Origin: Clostridia bacterium | Lineage (GTDB): Bacteria > Bacillota > Clostridia > Oscillospirales > Acutalibacteraceae | Assembly (NCBI GenBank): GCA_017436225.1 | Contig: JAFSDM010000011.1 | Span: 1 to 53,726, forward strand | DNA length: 53,726 nucleotides | Direction of reading: 5' to 3' | Shown here: positions 34,512-42,975 of the stretch, piece by piece | Position numbering within the stretch: position 1 is the first letter of the stretch | How the letters are laid out: every line of letters starts with the position of its first letter | Translations under genes and position numbers: made by a program | Notes under the pieces: generated by a model | The model's input: the letters and a program-made list of their open reading frames with translations, nothing else | Database searches by the model: none | Told to the model about the DNA's origin: nothing

Positions 34512-35918
34512 ATGAATTATGAGGTTGTAATTGGTCTTGAAACCCACGTAGAGCTTAGCACAGAATCTAAAATTTTCTGTTCCTGCGGCGGCCATTCTGC
34601 CGCTAAAGAACCTAACGACTGTGTATGCCCTGCCTGTAGCGGTATGCCCGGTATGCTTCCCGTAATGAATAAGCGCGTTGTTGAGCTTGCAGTTACCGCA
34701 GGCTTAATGCTCAACTGCGAAATCAGTCGTTACACCACCTTTGATAAAAAGAATTATTATTACCCCGACCTTCCTTGCGCATACCAAATCACTCAGCTTA
34801 ATCACCCCATCTGCACCAACGGTTTAGTTTCTGTTGGTAAGCGTGATATCAGAATTAAGCAAATCCATATGGAGGAGGATGCAGGTAAGCTTGTTCACGA
34901 AGGCAAATTCTCCTTTGTTGACTTCAACCGTACCAGCGTTCCCCTTATTGAAATCGTTACTCAACCCGATTTCAGAAGCGCTGAAGAGGTTGTTTCTTAC
35001 CTCACAAAGCTTAAATCTATGTTCCGTTCAGGCGGTATTTCGGAATGTGAAGAGGGCGCAATGCGTTGCGATATTAACATCTCTGTTCGCCCCGAGGGCA
35101 GTGAGGAATACGGTGTTCGTACCGAAATTAAGAATATGAGCTCACTTGAAGCTATCGAAAAGGCAATCCGCTATGAATCACAGCGCCATATAGATGCTAT
35201 TGAGTTTGAAACCGAAGAGCTTGTTCAGGAAACCAGAAGATTTGATGACGTAAGCGGTAAAACCTTTGCAATGCGAAATAAGGAAACCGAAGCCGATTAC
35301 CGTTACTTCCCCGATGCCAACATAATGCCGATTATCATTGATGATGAGTGGCTTGAGCAGATTAAATCTGCAAAGCCAGTTGCTATTGATGAGAAAGCAG
35401 AGGCTTACAGAAATGCAGGTATTTCTGAAAAAGAAATCGAAATGCTTATCGGTAACTTTAAAATCAGTAAGCTCCTTGATGATGTTATTGCTCTTGGTTG
35501 CAATGCTAAGGATAGCGCCGCTTGGATTTTAACCGACTGTGCAGGTATTCTTCGCAAGGGGGGACTCCTGCTAAACGACCTTGATATCACCCCCGAAGCA
35601 CTCAGTACAATCATAAAACAGGTTGAAACAGGCAAAATTAACCGTGCCGCAGGTAGAAAGGTGCTTATTGCGGTTATTGAAGATAAAGCCGACCCGACTG
35701 AGTTTATTAAGAAAAACTCTCTTGATGCTAAGCTTGATGAGAATGCAATCAACGCCGTTATTGAAAAGGTTATTGCCGCAAATGAAGCCGCAGTTGCCGA
35801 TTATAAAAGCGGTAAAGAAAAGGCTTTACAGGCTATTTTCGGTTCTTGTATGCGTGAGCTTAAGGGCGCAGGTGACCCCGCAGTTATTAAGTCGCTCTTA
35901 GAGAAAAAATTAAAATAA
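34512..35918 (+). CDS. gatB: Asp-tRNA(Asn)/Glu-tRNA(Gln) amidotransferase subunit B
   Basis: Kinase/transamidase subunit that activates the tRNA-bound Asp or Glu with ATP and amidates it. 468 aa, normal length. Signatures are intact: YEVVIGLETHVELSTESKIFCSCGG, CPACSGMPGMLPVMN, FDKKNYYYPDLPCAYQITQ, EEDAGKLVHEG, FVDFNRTSVPLIEIVTQPD, followed by the helical cradle and C-terminal YqeY-like tail (AILTDCAGILRKGG-type region, ALQAIFGSCMRELKG). ATG 34512 is preferred to GTG 34503 because GAAAGGA (34493-34499) is then 12 nt away instead of 3. Confidence 0.95.
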   Translation: MNYEVVIGLETHVELSTESKIFCSCGGHSAAKEPNDCVCPACSGMPGMLPVMNKRVVELAVTAGLMLNCEISRYTTFDKKNYYYPDLPCAYQITQLNHPICTNGLVSVGKRDIRIKQIHMEEDAGKLVHEGKFSFVDFNRTSVPLIEIVTQPDFRSAEEVVSYLTKLKSMFRSGGISECEEGAMRCDINISVRPEGSEEYGVRTEIKNMSSLEAIEKAIRYESQRHIDAIEFETEELVQETRRFDDVSGKTFAMRNKETEADYRYFPDANIMPIIIDDEWLEQIKSAKPVAIDEKAEAYRNAGISEKEIEMLIGNFKISKLLDDVIALGCNAKDSAAWILTDCAGILRKGGLLLNDLDITPEALSTIIKQVETGKINRAAGRKVLIAVIEDKADPTEFIKKNSLDAKLDENAINAVIEKVIAANEAAVADYKSGKEKALQAIFGSCMRELKGAGDPAVIKSLLEKKLK

Positions 35919-35928
35919 TATTTTAGGC

Positions 35929-35964
35929 AAAGGCTGTTTTATATTTATTTAAACGGCCTTTTAC
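35929..35964 (+). terminator. Terminator after gatB
   Basis: AAAGGCTGTTT/AAACGGCCTTT 11-bp stem with one G-U pair, 11-nt A/T loop, short T-run. Confidence 0.65.
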
Positions 35965-35988
35965 TAAAAAAAGAAGGGATGGTTTTAA

Positions 35989-36648
35989 GTGCAATATTTT
36001 ATTTCATTTTTAGAAGGAATTATAACCTTCGTTTCCCCCTGCCTTTTGCCAATGCTTCCAATTTACATTTCCTATTTTGCGGGCGGTAAAGAAAAAAACA
36101 CCAAAAAGGTTGTTATTAACGCTTTGGGCTTTATTTTAGGCTTTACTGTGATTTTTGTGCTTTTAGGCGCTTTAGCGGGTAGCTTTGGTAAGTTCTTGCA
36201 GGATTACAGCGTAATAGTAAATATCGTAACGGGTCTTATCGTTGTTTTCTTTGGACTTAATTTTCTTGGCGTTTTAAAGCTTAATATTTTCAAGGGAAGC
36301 ACCGCCGCCAAAACAGAAAATCTGGGATTTTTCTCATCAACCTTGTTTGGTATGGTGTTTTCGGTTGGCTGGACACCCTGTGTTGGCGCCTTTTTAGGTT
36401 CGGCGCTTATGCTTGCCGCAAGCAGAGGCAGTGTTTTAGAAGGCGTTGTTATGCTTCTTCTTTATTCATTTGGACTTGGAATTCCATTCTTAGTAAGCGC
36501 AATTCTTATAGATAAGTTAAAAAGCGCTTTCAATGTTATAAAAAAGAATTACAAAATAATAAATATCGTAAGCGGTATTTTGCTTGTAACAATGGGCGTA
36601 CTTATGGCAACAGGCTTATTTGGCAAACTGTTATATCTATTATCTTAG
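35989..36648 (+). CDS. ccdA: CcdA-type transmembrane thiol-disulfide electron carrier
   Basis: Six-helix membrane protein of 219 aa (DsbD transmembrane family) that moves reducing equivalents from cytoplasmic thioredoxin to extracytoplasmic thioredoxin-like proteins. The redox cysteines are in SPCLLPMLPIYISYF (helix 1) and GWTPCVGAFLGSA (helix 4). The start is GTG after AGAAGGGA. The partner is almost certainly the exported thioredoxin-like protein 18 bp downstream. Confidence 0.92.
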   Translation: MQYFISFLEGIITFVSPCLLPMLPIYISYFAGGKEKNTKKVVINALGFILGFTVIFVLLGALAGSFGKFLQDYSVIVNIVTGLIVVFFGLNFLGVLKLNIFKGSTAAKTENLGFFSSTLFGMVFSVGWTPCVGAFLGSALMLAASRGSVLEGVVMLLLYSFGLGIPFLVSAILIDKLKSAFNVIKKNYKIINIVSGILLVTMGVLMATGLFGKLLYLLS

Positions 36649-36666
36649 TTTGGAGGTTGTAAAGTT

Positions 36667-37461
36667 ATGAAAAACTCAGTAAAATGGGCAATAATTGCAG
36701 TGCTTTTAGTAGCTATAATCGGTGGTTCCACAGTTTTATATAATACCCTCAGCAAAGATTATAAGGTTAATAATATTGTGGTGTATTCATCAGACAAAGA
36801 AACCGCCGAAAATGATGCAAGCGATGAGAGTGTATCAAGCACTGAAGCTGTAACCAGTACCGAAACCGCAACAAGCAGTGATAAAACAAGCAGTGCAGAA
36901 AAGACCGGCAGCACAGGCAAAACAAGCAGTACCCCCAAAAACAGTAGTACAAACAAAACAAGTAGTACCCCAAAAAACAGTAGTCAGGTTAAGCCCAGCA
37001 GTGAAGTTACTACAACTACAAGCACCCCTGAAGAGGAGGCGTTTGTAGGCGATTTTACCGTAGAGGATATGAACGGCAATAAGGTTAAGCTTTCAGATTT
37101 CTTAGGTAAACCAATCGTGCTTAATTTCTGGACCAGTTGGTGTGGCTACTGCAAGCAGGAAATGCCTGATTTTGATAGAGCTGCTAAAGAAAACCCCAAT
37201 GTAGCGTTTGTAATGGTAAATATTACCCGCGATTCAAGAGAAACCATAGGAAAGGCTAAAGCATATGTAAACAGCAACAACTTTGAAAACCTTAATTTCT
37301 ATTTTGACGTTGACAAGGAAGCCGCTATTGAGTATCAGGTAAGAGCCTACCCATCTACATATTTCTTTAATACAGACGGAACACTTGTGGCGGGCGCTGA
37401 AAGCTCACTCAGCTATGAGGAGCTTATAGATTGTATGAAACTTATTACCCCCATAAAATAA
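36667..37461 (+). CDS. Membrane-anchored TlpA/ResA-like thioredoxin
   Basis: 264 aa. One N-terminal hydrophobic helix (residues 8-27) anchors the protein outside the membrane; residues 40-120 are a Ser/Thr-rich spacer with repeated STPKNSS-type units; residues 125-264 are a thioredoxin fold with active site WTSWCGYCKQEMPDF and cis-Pro loop RAYPSTYFF. The fold-type (VEDMNGNKVKLSDFLGKPIVLNFW) is AhpC/TSA-TlpA. Reduced by CcdA, it probably reduces disulfides of surface or exported proteins. Whether the signal is cleaved is not clear. RBS TTGGAGGTT. Confidence 0.88.
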   Translation: MKNSVKWAIIAVLLVAIIGGSTVLYNTLSKDYKVNNIVVYSSDKETAENDASDESVSSTEAVTSTETATSSDKTSSAEKTGSTGKTSSTPKNSSTNKTSSTPKNSSQVKPSSEVTTTTSTPEEEAFVGDFTVEDMNGNKVKLSDFLGKPIVLNFWTSWCGYCKQEMPDFDRAAKENPNVAFVMVNITRDSRETIGKAKAYVNSNNFENLNFYFDVDKEAAIEYQVRAYPSTYFFNTDGTLVAGAESSLSYEELIDCMKLITPIK

Positions 37462-37465
37462 TCTG

Positions 37466-37494
37466 TTGACATTTTGTTTATAATATGTTAATAT
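37466..37494 (+). promoter_or_regulatory. Promoter of the lysine riboswitch leader
   Basis: Consensus TTGACA (37466-37471), 17 bp, TAATAT (37489-37494). Confidence 0.7.
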
Positions 37495-37507
37495 TTGTCT
37501 ATAAATA

Positions 37508-37672
37508 TCGATAGAGGTCGCATTACTTATAAGTAGCTTTTTAAAGGTGCGGGGTAACGCAAAAAAGTGAAAGGAAGTATTGCCGAAGTGGCTTTGGCTT
37601 TACCAATTAGCTAAAACTGCTGGTTTATTGCAAAATATGTAATAAACTGTCACATTTGTGGAGCGCTATCTT
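37508..37672 (+). ncRNA. Lysine riboswitch (L-box)
   Basis: Conserved blocks in order: GATAGAGGTCGC near 37510, AAGTAGC, GTGAAAGGAAGTATTGCCGAAG near 37567, a CTGCTGG...ACTGTCAC hairpin (37617-37652) and the closing GGAGCGCTATC (37660-37670), whose CTATC pairs with GATAG at 37510-37514 to form P1. The terminator follows, so lysine binding should switch the downstream transporter off. Confidence 0.88.
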
Positions 37673-37699
37673 ACGACAAATTATTTATGTAAATTTTTG

Positions 37700-37736
37700 T
37701 CACGGTGGCTTATCCCCACCGTGATATTTTTTTTAT
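37700..37736 (+). terminator. Riboswitch-controlled terminator
   Basis: CACGGTGG/CCACCGTG 8-bp stem followed by ATATTTTTTTT, immediately upstream of the transporter RBS. Confidence 0.85.
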
Positions 37737-37749
37737 GGAGGTTTAAAAA

Positions 37750-39372
37750 ATGACAGCAAAGAAAATCATTCCTAAAGTGCTTATTGTTGCCTTTGTTGTT
37801 GGCTTTGGTGTGCTTTGTGCTTTAACAGGCAACATCACAAGCCCCGTAGGTACATTATGGTCACTTTTCCCACCAGTAGTTGCAATCGGTCTTGCTCTTC
37901 TCACTAAAGAGGCTTATTCTTCACTTTTCATAGGTGTTGTAATGGGCGGACTTCTTGCAACAGGCTTCAACCCCATCCACACTGTTGATGCGGTTACAAC
38001 AACCGGCTTTATTGATGCAGTTTCAGGTACTGCGGGCATCTTCATATTCCTTGTTTTACTCGGAATTGTTGTTGCTCTTATAAATAAGGCGGGCGGTTCT
38101 CGCGCATTTGGCGAGTGGGCAGCAAAACACGTAAAAACTAAGGTTGGCGCTTCTATTGCTACCTTCTGTTTCGGTGTTTTAATCTTTATTGATGACTATT
38201 TTAACTGCCTTACCGTTGGTGCAGTTATGCGTCCCGTAACCGATAAAACCAAAATTTCCCGCGCAAAGCTTGCATATTTGATTGATGCTACCGCCGCCCC
38301 CGTTTGTATGATAGCACCTATCTCTTCTTGGGCAGCAGCCGTTTCCTCTTATGCACCTGAAGGCGAAGGCTTAAAGCTTTTTATACAGGCAATCCCCTAT
38401 AACTTCTATTCACTTTTAACATTCGTATTTATTATTACTCTTACCCTTATGAAGTTCGATTACGGCCCAATGAAATTGCACGAAATGAACGCAATGAACG
38501 GCGACCTTTTCACCTCAGGCGATCATTCTTCTGCTGAGGCAGAGGAGCCTGCAACCTCAAAGGGCAAGGTTTTCGACCTTATTATTCCTATTATTTTCCT
38601 CATTGTAGTTTGCGTATTTGCTCTCTTCTATGTAGGCAGATGTATGGGTGAAGAGTGGGTATTTGCTTCTGCAAATTATGATGCTTCTTTAGGCTTTGTT
38701 GATGCTTTTGCAAACACCGATGCAACCGTAGGCCTTCCTTGGGGCGGTTTACTTGCTTTAGTTGGCATTATCATCTACTTTGTAGCAAGAAGACTCGTTA
38801 CCTTTAAAGAAGCTATGGAATGTATTCCCAAGGGCTTTATTGCTATGGTTCCCGCAATTTTAATTCTCACCATGGCAACCGCACTTAAGAATATGACCGG
38901 TATGCTCGACTCCGATGCTTTTGTTCAGGCTTCTCTTGAGTCGGCAGGCGCACTCAACAACTTCTTACCCGCTATTATCTTCCTAGTAGCTTGTGGTATT
39001 TCTTTCGCAACAGGAACTTCTTGGGGCACCTTCGGTATTCTTATTCCTATCGTTCTTAGCATATTCCCCGCAGGTAGTACAGTTGGCGTTATTGGTATGT
39101 CTGCTTGTCTTGCAGGTTCTGTTTGCGGTGACCACTGCTCACCAATCTCCGACACAACCATTATGTCCTCTGCAGGTGCACAGTGCAACCATCTTAACCA
39201 CGTATCAACTCAGCTTCCATATGCACTTACAGTAGCAGGAATTTCCTTTGTAAGCTTCCTTGTAGCTCCTTTCATTCAAAACGCTTGGATTTGTTTGGCA
39301 ATAGGCGTTGCAATGACTCTTGCAGTTCTCTTTGTAATTAAGTTTGCAACCAAGAATAAAACCGTGGCATAA
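37750..39372 (+). CDS. lysW: NhaC-family transporter, predicted lysine uptake (LysW-like)
   Basis: Integral membrane protein of 540 aa with about 12 helices, NhaC Na+/H+ antiporter family. Recognisable segments: TLWSLFPPVVAIGLALLTKEAYSSLFIGV near the N-terminus, FGVLIFIDDYFNCLTVG, SSWAAAVSSYAPEG and TSWGTFGILIPIVLSIF. The NhaC fold includes amino-acid transporters; the directly preceding lysine riboswitch matches the LysW group predicted by comparative genomics to import lysine. Substrate is therefore inferred from regulation. ATG follows GGAGG. Monocistronic with a terminator. Confidence 0.85.
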   Translation: MTAKKIIPKVLIVAFVVGFGVLCALTGNITSPVGTLWSLFPPVVAIGLALLTKEAYSSLFIGVVMGGLLATGFNPIHTVDAVTTTGFIDAVSGTAGIFIFLVLLGIVVALINKAGGSRAFGEWAAKHVKTKVGASIATFCFGVLIFIDDYFNCLTVGAVMRPVTDKTKISRAKLAYLIDATAAPVCMIAPISSWAAAVSSYAPEGEGLKLFIQAIPYNFYSLLTFVFIITLTLMKFDYGPMKLHEMNAMNGDLFTSGDHSSAEAEEPATSKGKVFDLIIPIIFLIVVCVFALFYVGRCMGEEWVFASANYDASLGFVDAFANTDATVGLPWGGLLALVGIIIYFVARRLVTFKEAMECIPKGFIAMVPAILILTMATALKNMTGMLDSDAFVQASLESAGALNNFLPAIIFLVACGISFATGTSWGTFGILIPIVLSIFPAGSTVGVIGMSACLAGSVCGDHCSPISDTTIMSSAGAQCNHLNHVSTQLPYALTVAGISFVSFLVAPFIQNAWICLAIGVAMTLAVLFVIKFATKNKTVA

Positions 39373-39389
39373 AATTAAATCAAATTATC

Positions 39390-39418
39390 AAAAGGGTTGC
39401 TTTCGGGCAACCCTTTTT
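39390..39418 (+). terminator. Terminator after the NhaC-family gene
   Basis: AAAGGGTTGC/GCAACCCTTT 10-bp stem, loop TTTCGG, followed by TT. Confidence 0.85.
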
Positions 39419-39513
39419 AAAATACATTTTTTGCAAAATTTTACATAGTTTTTCCGCTTAATTATGTAATTTAACTAAAAATAAAAAATGGGTTAAAAAT
39501 CGATTTTTATTCA

Positions 39514-39542
39514 TTGACACAAAATGGCTTATATGGTATAAT
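39514..39542 (+). promoter_or_regulatory. Promoter of the purine operon
   Basis: Full-consensus TTGACA (39514-39519), 17 bp, TATAAT (39537-39542). Confidence 0.88.
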
Positions 39543-39574
39543 AACCTTGTTATTTTTAGTATTATAAATAAAGG

Positions 39575-39687
39575 CTTTCTTTGTCCCTGACGGATATAGT
39601 GGAGCACCACGTGGAGCAAAGAAAATAGTGGTAATAATAAATCTTTACAGGTGTATTTTTACCTTCCTTTGCCGACCGTCTGGGCAG
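39575..39687 (+). ncRNA. ZTP riboswitch (pfl motif)
   Basis: P1 TTTCTTTG/CAAAGAAA (39576-39583 with 39617-39624), the CCTGACGG core, hairpin GTGG-AGCA-CCAC (39599-39610) followed by GTGGAGC, and the diagnostic 3' block GCCGACCGTCTGGGCA (39671-39686). A variable 45-nt linker separates the halves. ZTP/ZMP accumulates when 10-formyl-THF is short; binding should prevent termination and turn on purine and one-carbon genes, exactly those downstream. Confidence 0.88.
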
Positions 39688-39732
39688 TCTTGTTTCCTAC
39701 TTGTAGGGATAAGACCGCCTTTTTGCTTTTTT
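39686..39732 (+). terminator. Riboswitch-associated terminator before purE
   Basis: GTCTTGTTTCCTA/TAGGGATAAGAC imperfect stem followed by a T-rich stretch (CCTTTTTGCTTTTTT). Its left arm adjoins the GGGCA block of the ZTP aptamer. Confidence 0.7.
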
Positions 39733-39762
39733 AGGCTTGTTAAACGAAAGGAATGTTTGAAT

Positions 39763-40263
39763 ATGAAAAAAGTAGCAATTATTATGGGTAGCGACAGCGA
39801 CCTTCCGGTAGTAAAAAAAGCAACAGAGGTTTTAAGGGAATATGAGGTTCCTTTTGAGGTACACGTGCTTTCTGCACACCGCACCCCCGAACAGGCGAAA
39901 ACATTTGCTTCTTTGGCAGCAGAAAACGGATTTGGCGTTATGATAGCCGCCGCAGGTAAGGCAGCTCACTTAGCAGGTGCCATTGCCGCTAACACCGTTT
40001 TGCCGGTTATAGGTATTCCCATAAAGGCATCCGTTTTAGACGGTATGGATGCTCTTCTTTCTACTGTTCAAATGCCTGCAGGTATTCCTGTTGCAACAGT
40101 AGCGATTGATGGTGCCGCAAATGCCGCTTTACTTGCAATTCAAATTCTTGCAGTAAACGATGCCGAGCTTACCTCAAAGCTTTTATCCGCAAGGGCAAAA
40201 GCCGCACGTGACGTTTTGGAAAAAGACCGTCAAATAAGTGAAGAGTTTTCACGCCGTTTCTAA
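39763..40263 (+). CDS. purE: N5-carboxyaminoimidazole ribonucleotide mutase
   Basis: Class I PurE of the purine pathway, converting N5-CAIR to CAIR. 166 aa: IIMGSDSDLPVVKKA (phosphate and substrate loop), HVLSAHRTPEQ (catalytic His), AAGKAAHLAGAIAANT and PAGIPVATVAIDGAANAALLA. The open frame extends back to 39628 across the riboswitch, but ATG 39763 after CGAAAGGAATG gives the standard N-terminus. First gene of the operon. PurK, PurB and PurC are not in this window. Confidence 0.95.
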   Translation: MKKVAIIMGSDSDLPVVKKATEVLREYEVPFEVHVLSAHRTPEQAKTFASLAAENGFGVMIAAAGKAAHLAGAIAANTVLPVIGIPIKASVLDGMDALLSTVQMPAGIPVATVAIDGAANAALLAIQILAVNDAELTSKLLSARAKAARDVLEKDRQISEEFSRRF

Positions 40264-40275
40264 CGGTGTGTTTTT

Positions 40276-40299
40276 GCGCCGACCTTATGGGGTCGGCTG
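40276..40299 (+). other. Intercistronic hairpin between purE and purF
   Basis: GCCGACC/GGTCGGC 7-bp stem, loop TTATGG, no T-run after it. Probably processing or stability rather than termination. Confidence 0.5.
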
Positions 40300-40344
40300 C
40301 AACTGTTTATATAGAAATTAGCAAATTGTTCAGGAGTTGATAAA

Positions 40345-41766
40345 ATGGGTGGTTTTTTTGGTGCAGTAACTAAGACCGATGCTATGGCAGATGTCTTTTT
40401 CGGAACCGATTATCATTCACATTTAGGTACACGAAGGGGCGGTATTGCAGCCTATGATAGTGAAGTAGGCTTACAAAGGGAAATTCATAATATTCAAAAT
40501 TCTCCATTCCGCACCAAGTTTGAAAAGATATTTGATGAAATGCACGGCTTTGCCGCAATTGGTTGCATAAGTGATTATGAACCTCAACCACTTCTTATTC
40601 GTTCTAGGCTTGGAACCTACGCTATATGCAATATTGGTCTTATTAACAATGCAGAAGAGCTTATTGATGAATATCTTTCAAAGGGAGGATATTTCGATTC
40701 AATGACAAGCGGTAAGGTTAATCCTACCGAACTGATTGCCGCTCTCATAAACCAAAAAAGCGATTTCGCCGAGGGCATTCGCTTTGCGCAAAGTGTTATA
40801 AAGGGCACAACAACAATCATTATTCTAACCGATAAGGGCTCAATAATAGCTGCACGTGATAAAGTAGGCAGACTTCCTGTTTTGGTGGGTAAAAATGAAG
40901 ATGGTTATTGCGTTTCCTTTGAATCCTTTGCCGCTGAAAAGGTGGGTTATGAGATTGTAAAGGAGTTAGGGCCGAGCGAAATAATAGAAATAACTGCTGA
41001 AAGCTGTACCATATTGGCAGAACCTACTAAGGAAATGAAAATGTGCTCGTTCCTTTGGAGTTATTACGGTTTTCCAAACTCCACCTATGAGGGTGTAAAC
41101 GTTGAGGTAATGCGCTACCGCAACGGCGCTATTATGGCTAAGCACGATAAAGAGGTTGGCAATGCCAAAGAGGTAGATTACATCGGCGGCGTTCCCGATT
41201 CAGGCACACCACACGCAATAGGCTATGCAAACGAAAGCCACATTCCTTTTGCCAGAGCATTTATAAAATACACACCCACTTGGGCAAGAAGCTTCACGCC
41301 GCAAAAACAAATTGAGCGTAACCGTATTGCTAAAATGAAGCAAATTCCCGTTCACGATTTAATTAAGGATAAAAATCTTTTGTTTGTGGATGATTCCATT
41401 GTTCGTGGAACACAGCTTAAAGAAACGGTAGATTTCCTTTACGATAACGGAGCAAAGTCGGTGCATATGCGTTCGGCTTGTCCGCCTATTATGTATAGCT
41501 GTAAGTACCTTAACTTTACCAGAGCAACCGATGAAATGGAGCTTATTGCAAGGCAGATTGTTATGGAGCTTGAGGGTGAAGAGGGCTTTAAGCATTTAGA
41601 AGAATATAGCGACCCATTCAGTGAAAGAGGTAAAAACCTACGCGATGCAATCTGCAAAAAGCTTAACTTTGCATCCTTAGACTTCCAATCTCTTGAGGGC
41701 GTAATCAAAGCAATCGGTATTGAGCCTTGCAAACTATGCACCTACTGCTGGAACGGCAAAGAGTAG
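40345..41766 (+). CDS. purF: Amidophosphoribosyltransferase-like protein lacking the catalytic Cys
   Basis: 473 aa PurF homologue for 5-phosphoribosylamine formation. The glutaminase nucleophile, normally Cys right after Met or a short propeptide, is Gly2 (MGGFFGAVTKTD); the glutamine-site RYST region is also replaced (AAIGCISDYEPQP). The phosphoribosyltransferase half is intact, with PRPP loop LLFVDDSIVRGTQLKET, and the 4Fe-4S cysteines known from Bacillus PurF appear kept (KMCSF, MYSCKY, CKLCTYC). It may use ammonia directly or from a partner. Normal operon position between purE and purM. RBS CAGGAG. Confidence 0.85.
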   Translation: MGGFFGAVTKTDAMADVFFGTDYHSHLGTRRGGIAAYDSEVGLQREIHNIQNSPFRTKFEKIFDEMHGFAAIGCISDYEPQPLLIRSRLGTYAICNIGLINNAEELIDEYLSKGGYFDSMTSGKVNPTELIAALINQKSDFAEGIRFAQSVIKGTTTIIILTDKGSIIAARDKVGRLPVLVGKNEDGYCVSFESFAAEKVGYEIVKELGPSEIIEITAESCTILAEPTKEMKMCSFLWSYYGFPNSTYEGVNVEVMRYRNGAIMAKHDKEVGNAKEVDYIGGVPDSGTPHAIGYANESHIPFARAFIKYTPTWARSFTPQKQIERNRIAKMKQIPVHDLIKDKNLLFVDDSIVRGTQLKETVDFLYDNGAKSVHMRSACPPIMYSCKYLNFTRATDEMELIARQIVMELEGEEGFKHLEEYSDPFSERGKNLRDAICKKLNFASLDFQSLEGVIKAIGIEPCKLCTYCWNGKE

Positions 41767-41774
41767 CCTTGATT

Positions 41775-41856
41775 AAATTGCCCATATTGAATTTTTGTTG
41801 CTCGGGCGGTGCAAATAGCACAGCTCCTCGCACAAAAAATCCAATCTGAACAATTT
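41775..41856. repeat. Stem-loop repeat element, copy 1 (purF-purM gap)
   Basis: An 82-nt element bounded by AAATTG...CAATTT, with nested inverted repeats (ATTTTTGTTG against CACAAAAAAT, and an inner CGGGCGGTGC/GCACAGCTCCTCG). It aligns end to end with copy 2 at 45547-45629: both share CTGAACAATTT at one end, AATTG.CCAT at the other, an A-run paired to a T-run, and a GC-rich apical stem that differs in sequence. It fills the only sizeable gap between purF and purM. Confidence 0.65.
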
Positions 41857-41937
41857 TCTCTACGGCAAAGTTCAGTAAACTTTAATTCATATATTGTATA
41901 AAAATATAAATAAAAACTGGAAAAGAGGAAACACATT

Positions 41938-42975
41938 ATGAAAAATTCAAGATCTGAAAGTTATGCAGCAGCCGGTGTTGATATTACCGCAGGTTATCGT
42001 TCGGTAGAGCTTATGAAAAAACATATTGCAAGAACCAAAAATGAAGGTTGTCTTGATGATGTTGGCGGTTTTGGCGGTTGCTTCGGTTTAGACCTTACAG
42101 GCATCAGCGAGCCTGTTTTGGTTTCCGGTACCGATGGCGTTGGTACAAAAATTAAACTTGCAATGCTTTTAGATAAGCACGATACAATCGGTATTGACTG
42201 CGTTGCAATGTGTGCAAACGATATTATTTGCTGTGGTGCAAAGCCACTCTTCTTCCTTGATTATATCGCTTGCGGTAAAAATTATCCCGAAAAAATTGCC
42301 GATATCGTAGGCGGTGTTGCAGAGGGCTGTGTTCAGGCAGGCTGCGCTTTAATCGGCGGTGAAACCGCCGAGCATCCCGGTTTAATGCCCGAAGATGATT
42401 ATGACCTTGCAGGTTATTGTACAGGTGTTGTAGATAAATCTAAAATCTTAGATAAAAATACCGTTGCCGACGGCGACGTTGTTATAGCTCTTGCATCTAC
42501 AGGTGTTCACTCCAACGGTTTTTCACTTGTTCGCAAGGTGTTCGATATTGAAAACGCAGATTTAACCGTCCCCGTAGCCGAGCTTGGCGGTAAATCTTTA
42601 GGCGAAACACTTTTAACTCCTACAAAAATGTATGTTAAGTCTATGCTTGCCCTTTTTAAAGAGGTTCAGGTTAAGGCAGTTTCCCACATTACAGGCGGCG
42701 GCTTCTATGAGAATATTCCCCGTGCCCTTCCTGATGGCAAGAGCGTTAAGGTAGATAAAGCTGCTCTTAAAATTCTTCCTATTTTTAATTATATTGCAAA
42801 GGTTGGTAACATCCCCGAGCGTGATATGTTCAACACCTTTAATATGGGTGTTGGTATGAGTGTTGTAGTTTCTAAAGAGGATGCTGAAAAAGCACTCCAA
42901 AATTTAAACGCTAACGGCGAAGATGCTTACATAATCGGCGAAATTGTTTCTTCAGATGAGGGCGTTATTTTATGA
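41938..42975 (+). CDS. purM: Phosphoribosylformylglycinamidine cyclo-ligase (AIR synthetase)
   Basis: ATP-dependent ring closure of FGAM to AIR. 345 aa, full length: YAAAGVDITAGYRSVELMK, SGTDGVGTKIKLAMLLDKHDTIGIDCVAMCANDI, GGETAEHPGLMP, STGVHSNGFSLVRKVF, HITGGGFYENIPRALP. RBS AAGAGGA. Overlaps purN by ATGA. Confidence 0.97.
   Translation: MKNSRSESYAAAGVDITAGYRSVELMKKHIARTKNEGCLDDVGGFGGCFGLDLTGISEPVLVSGTDGVGTKIKLAMLLDKHDTIGIDCVAMCANDIICCGAKPLFFLDYIACGKNYPEKIADIVGGVAEGCVQAGCALIGGETAEHPGLMPEDDYDLAGYCTGVVDKSKILDKNTVADGDVVIALASTGVHSNGFSLVRKVFDIENADLTVPVAELGGKSLGETLLTPTKMYVKSMLALFKEVQVKAVSHITGGGFYENIPRALPDGKSVKVDKAALKILPIFNYIAKVGNIPERDMFNTFNMGVGMSVVVSKEDAEKALQNLNANGEDAYIIGEIVSSDEGVIL

Noticed and set aside
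39628-39762. N-terminal extension of PurE
   Set aside because: It reads through the ZTP aptamer and terminator; ATG 39763 has a good RBS and standard N-terminus.
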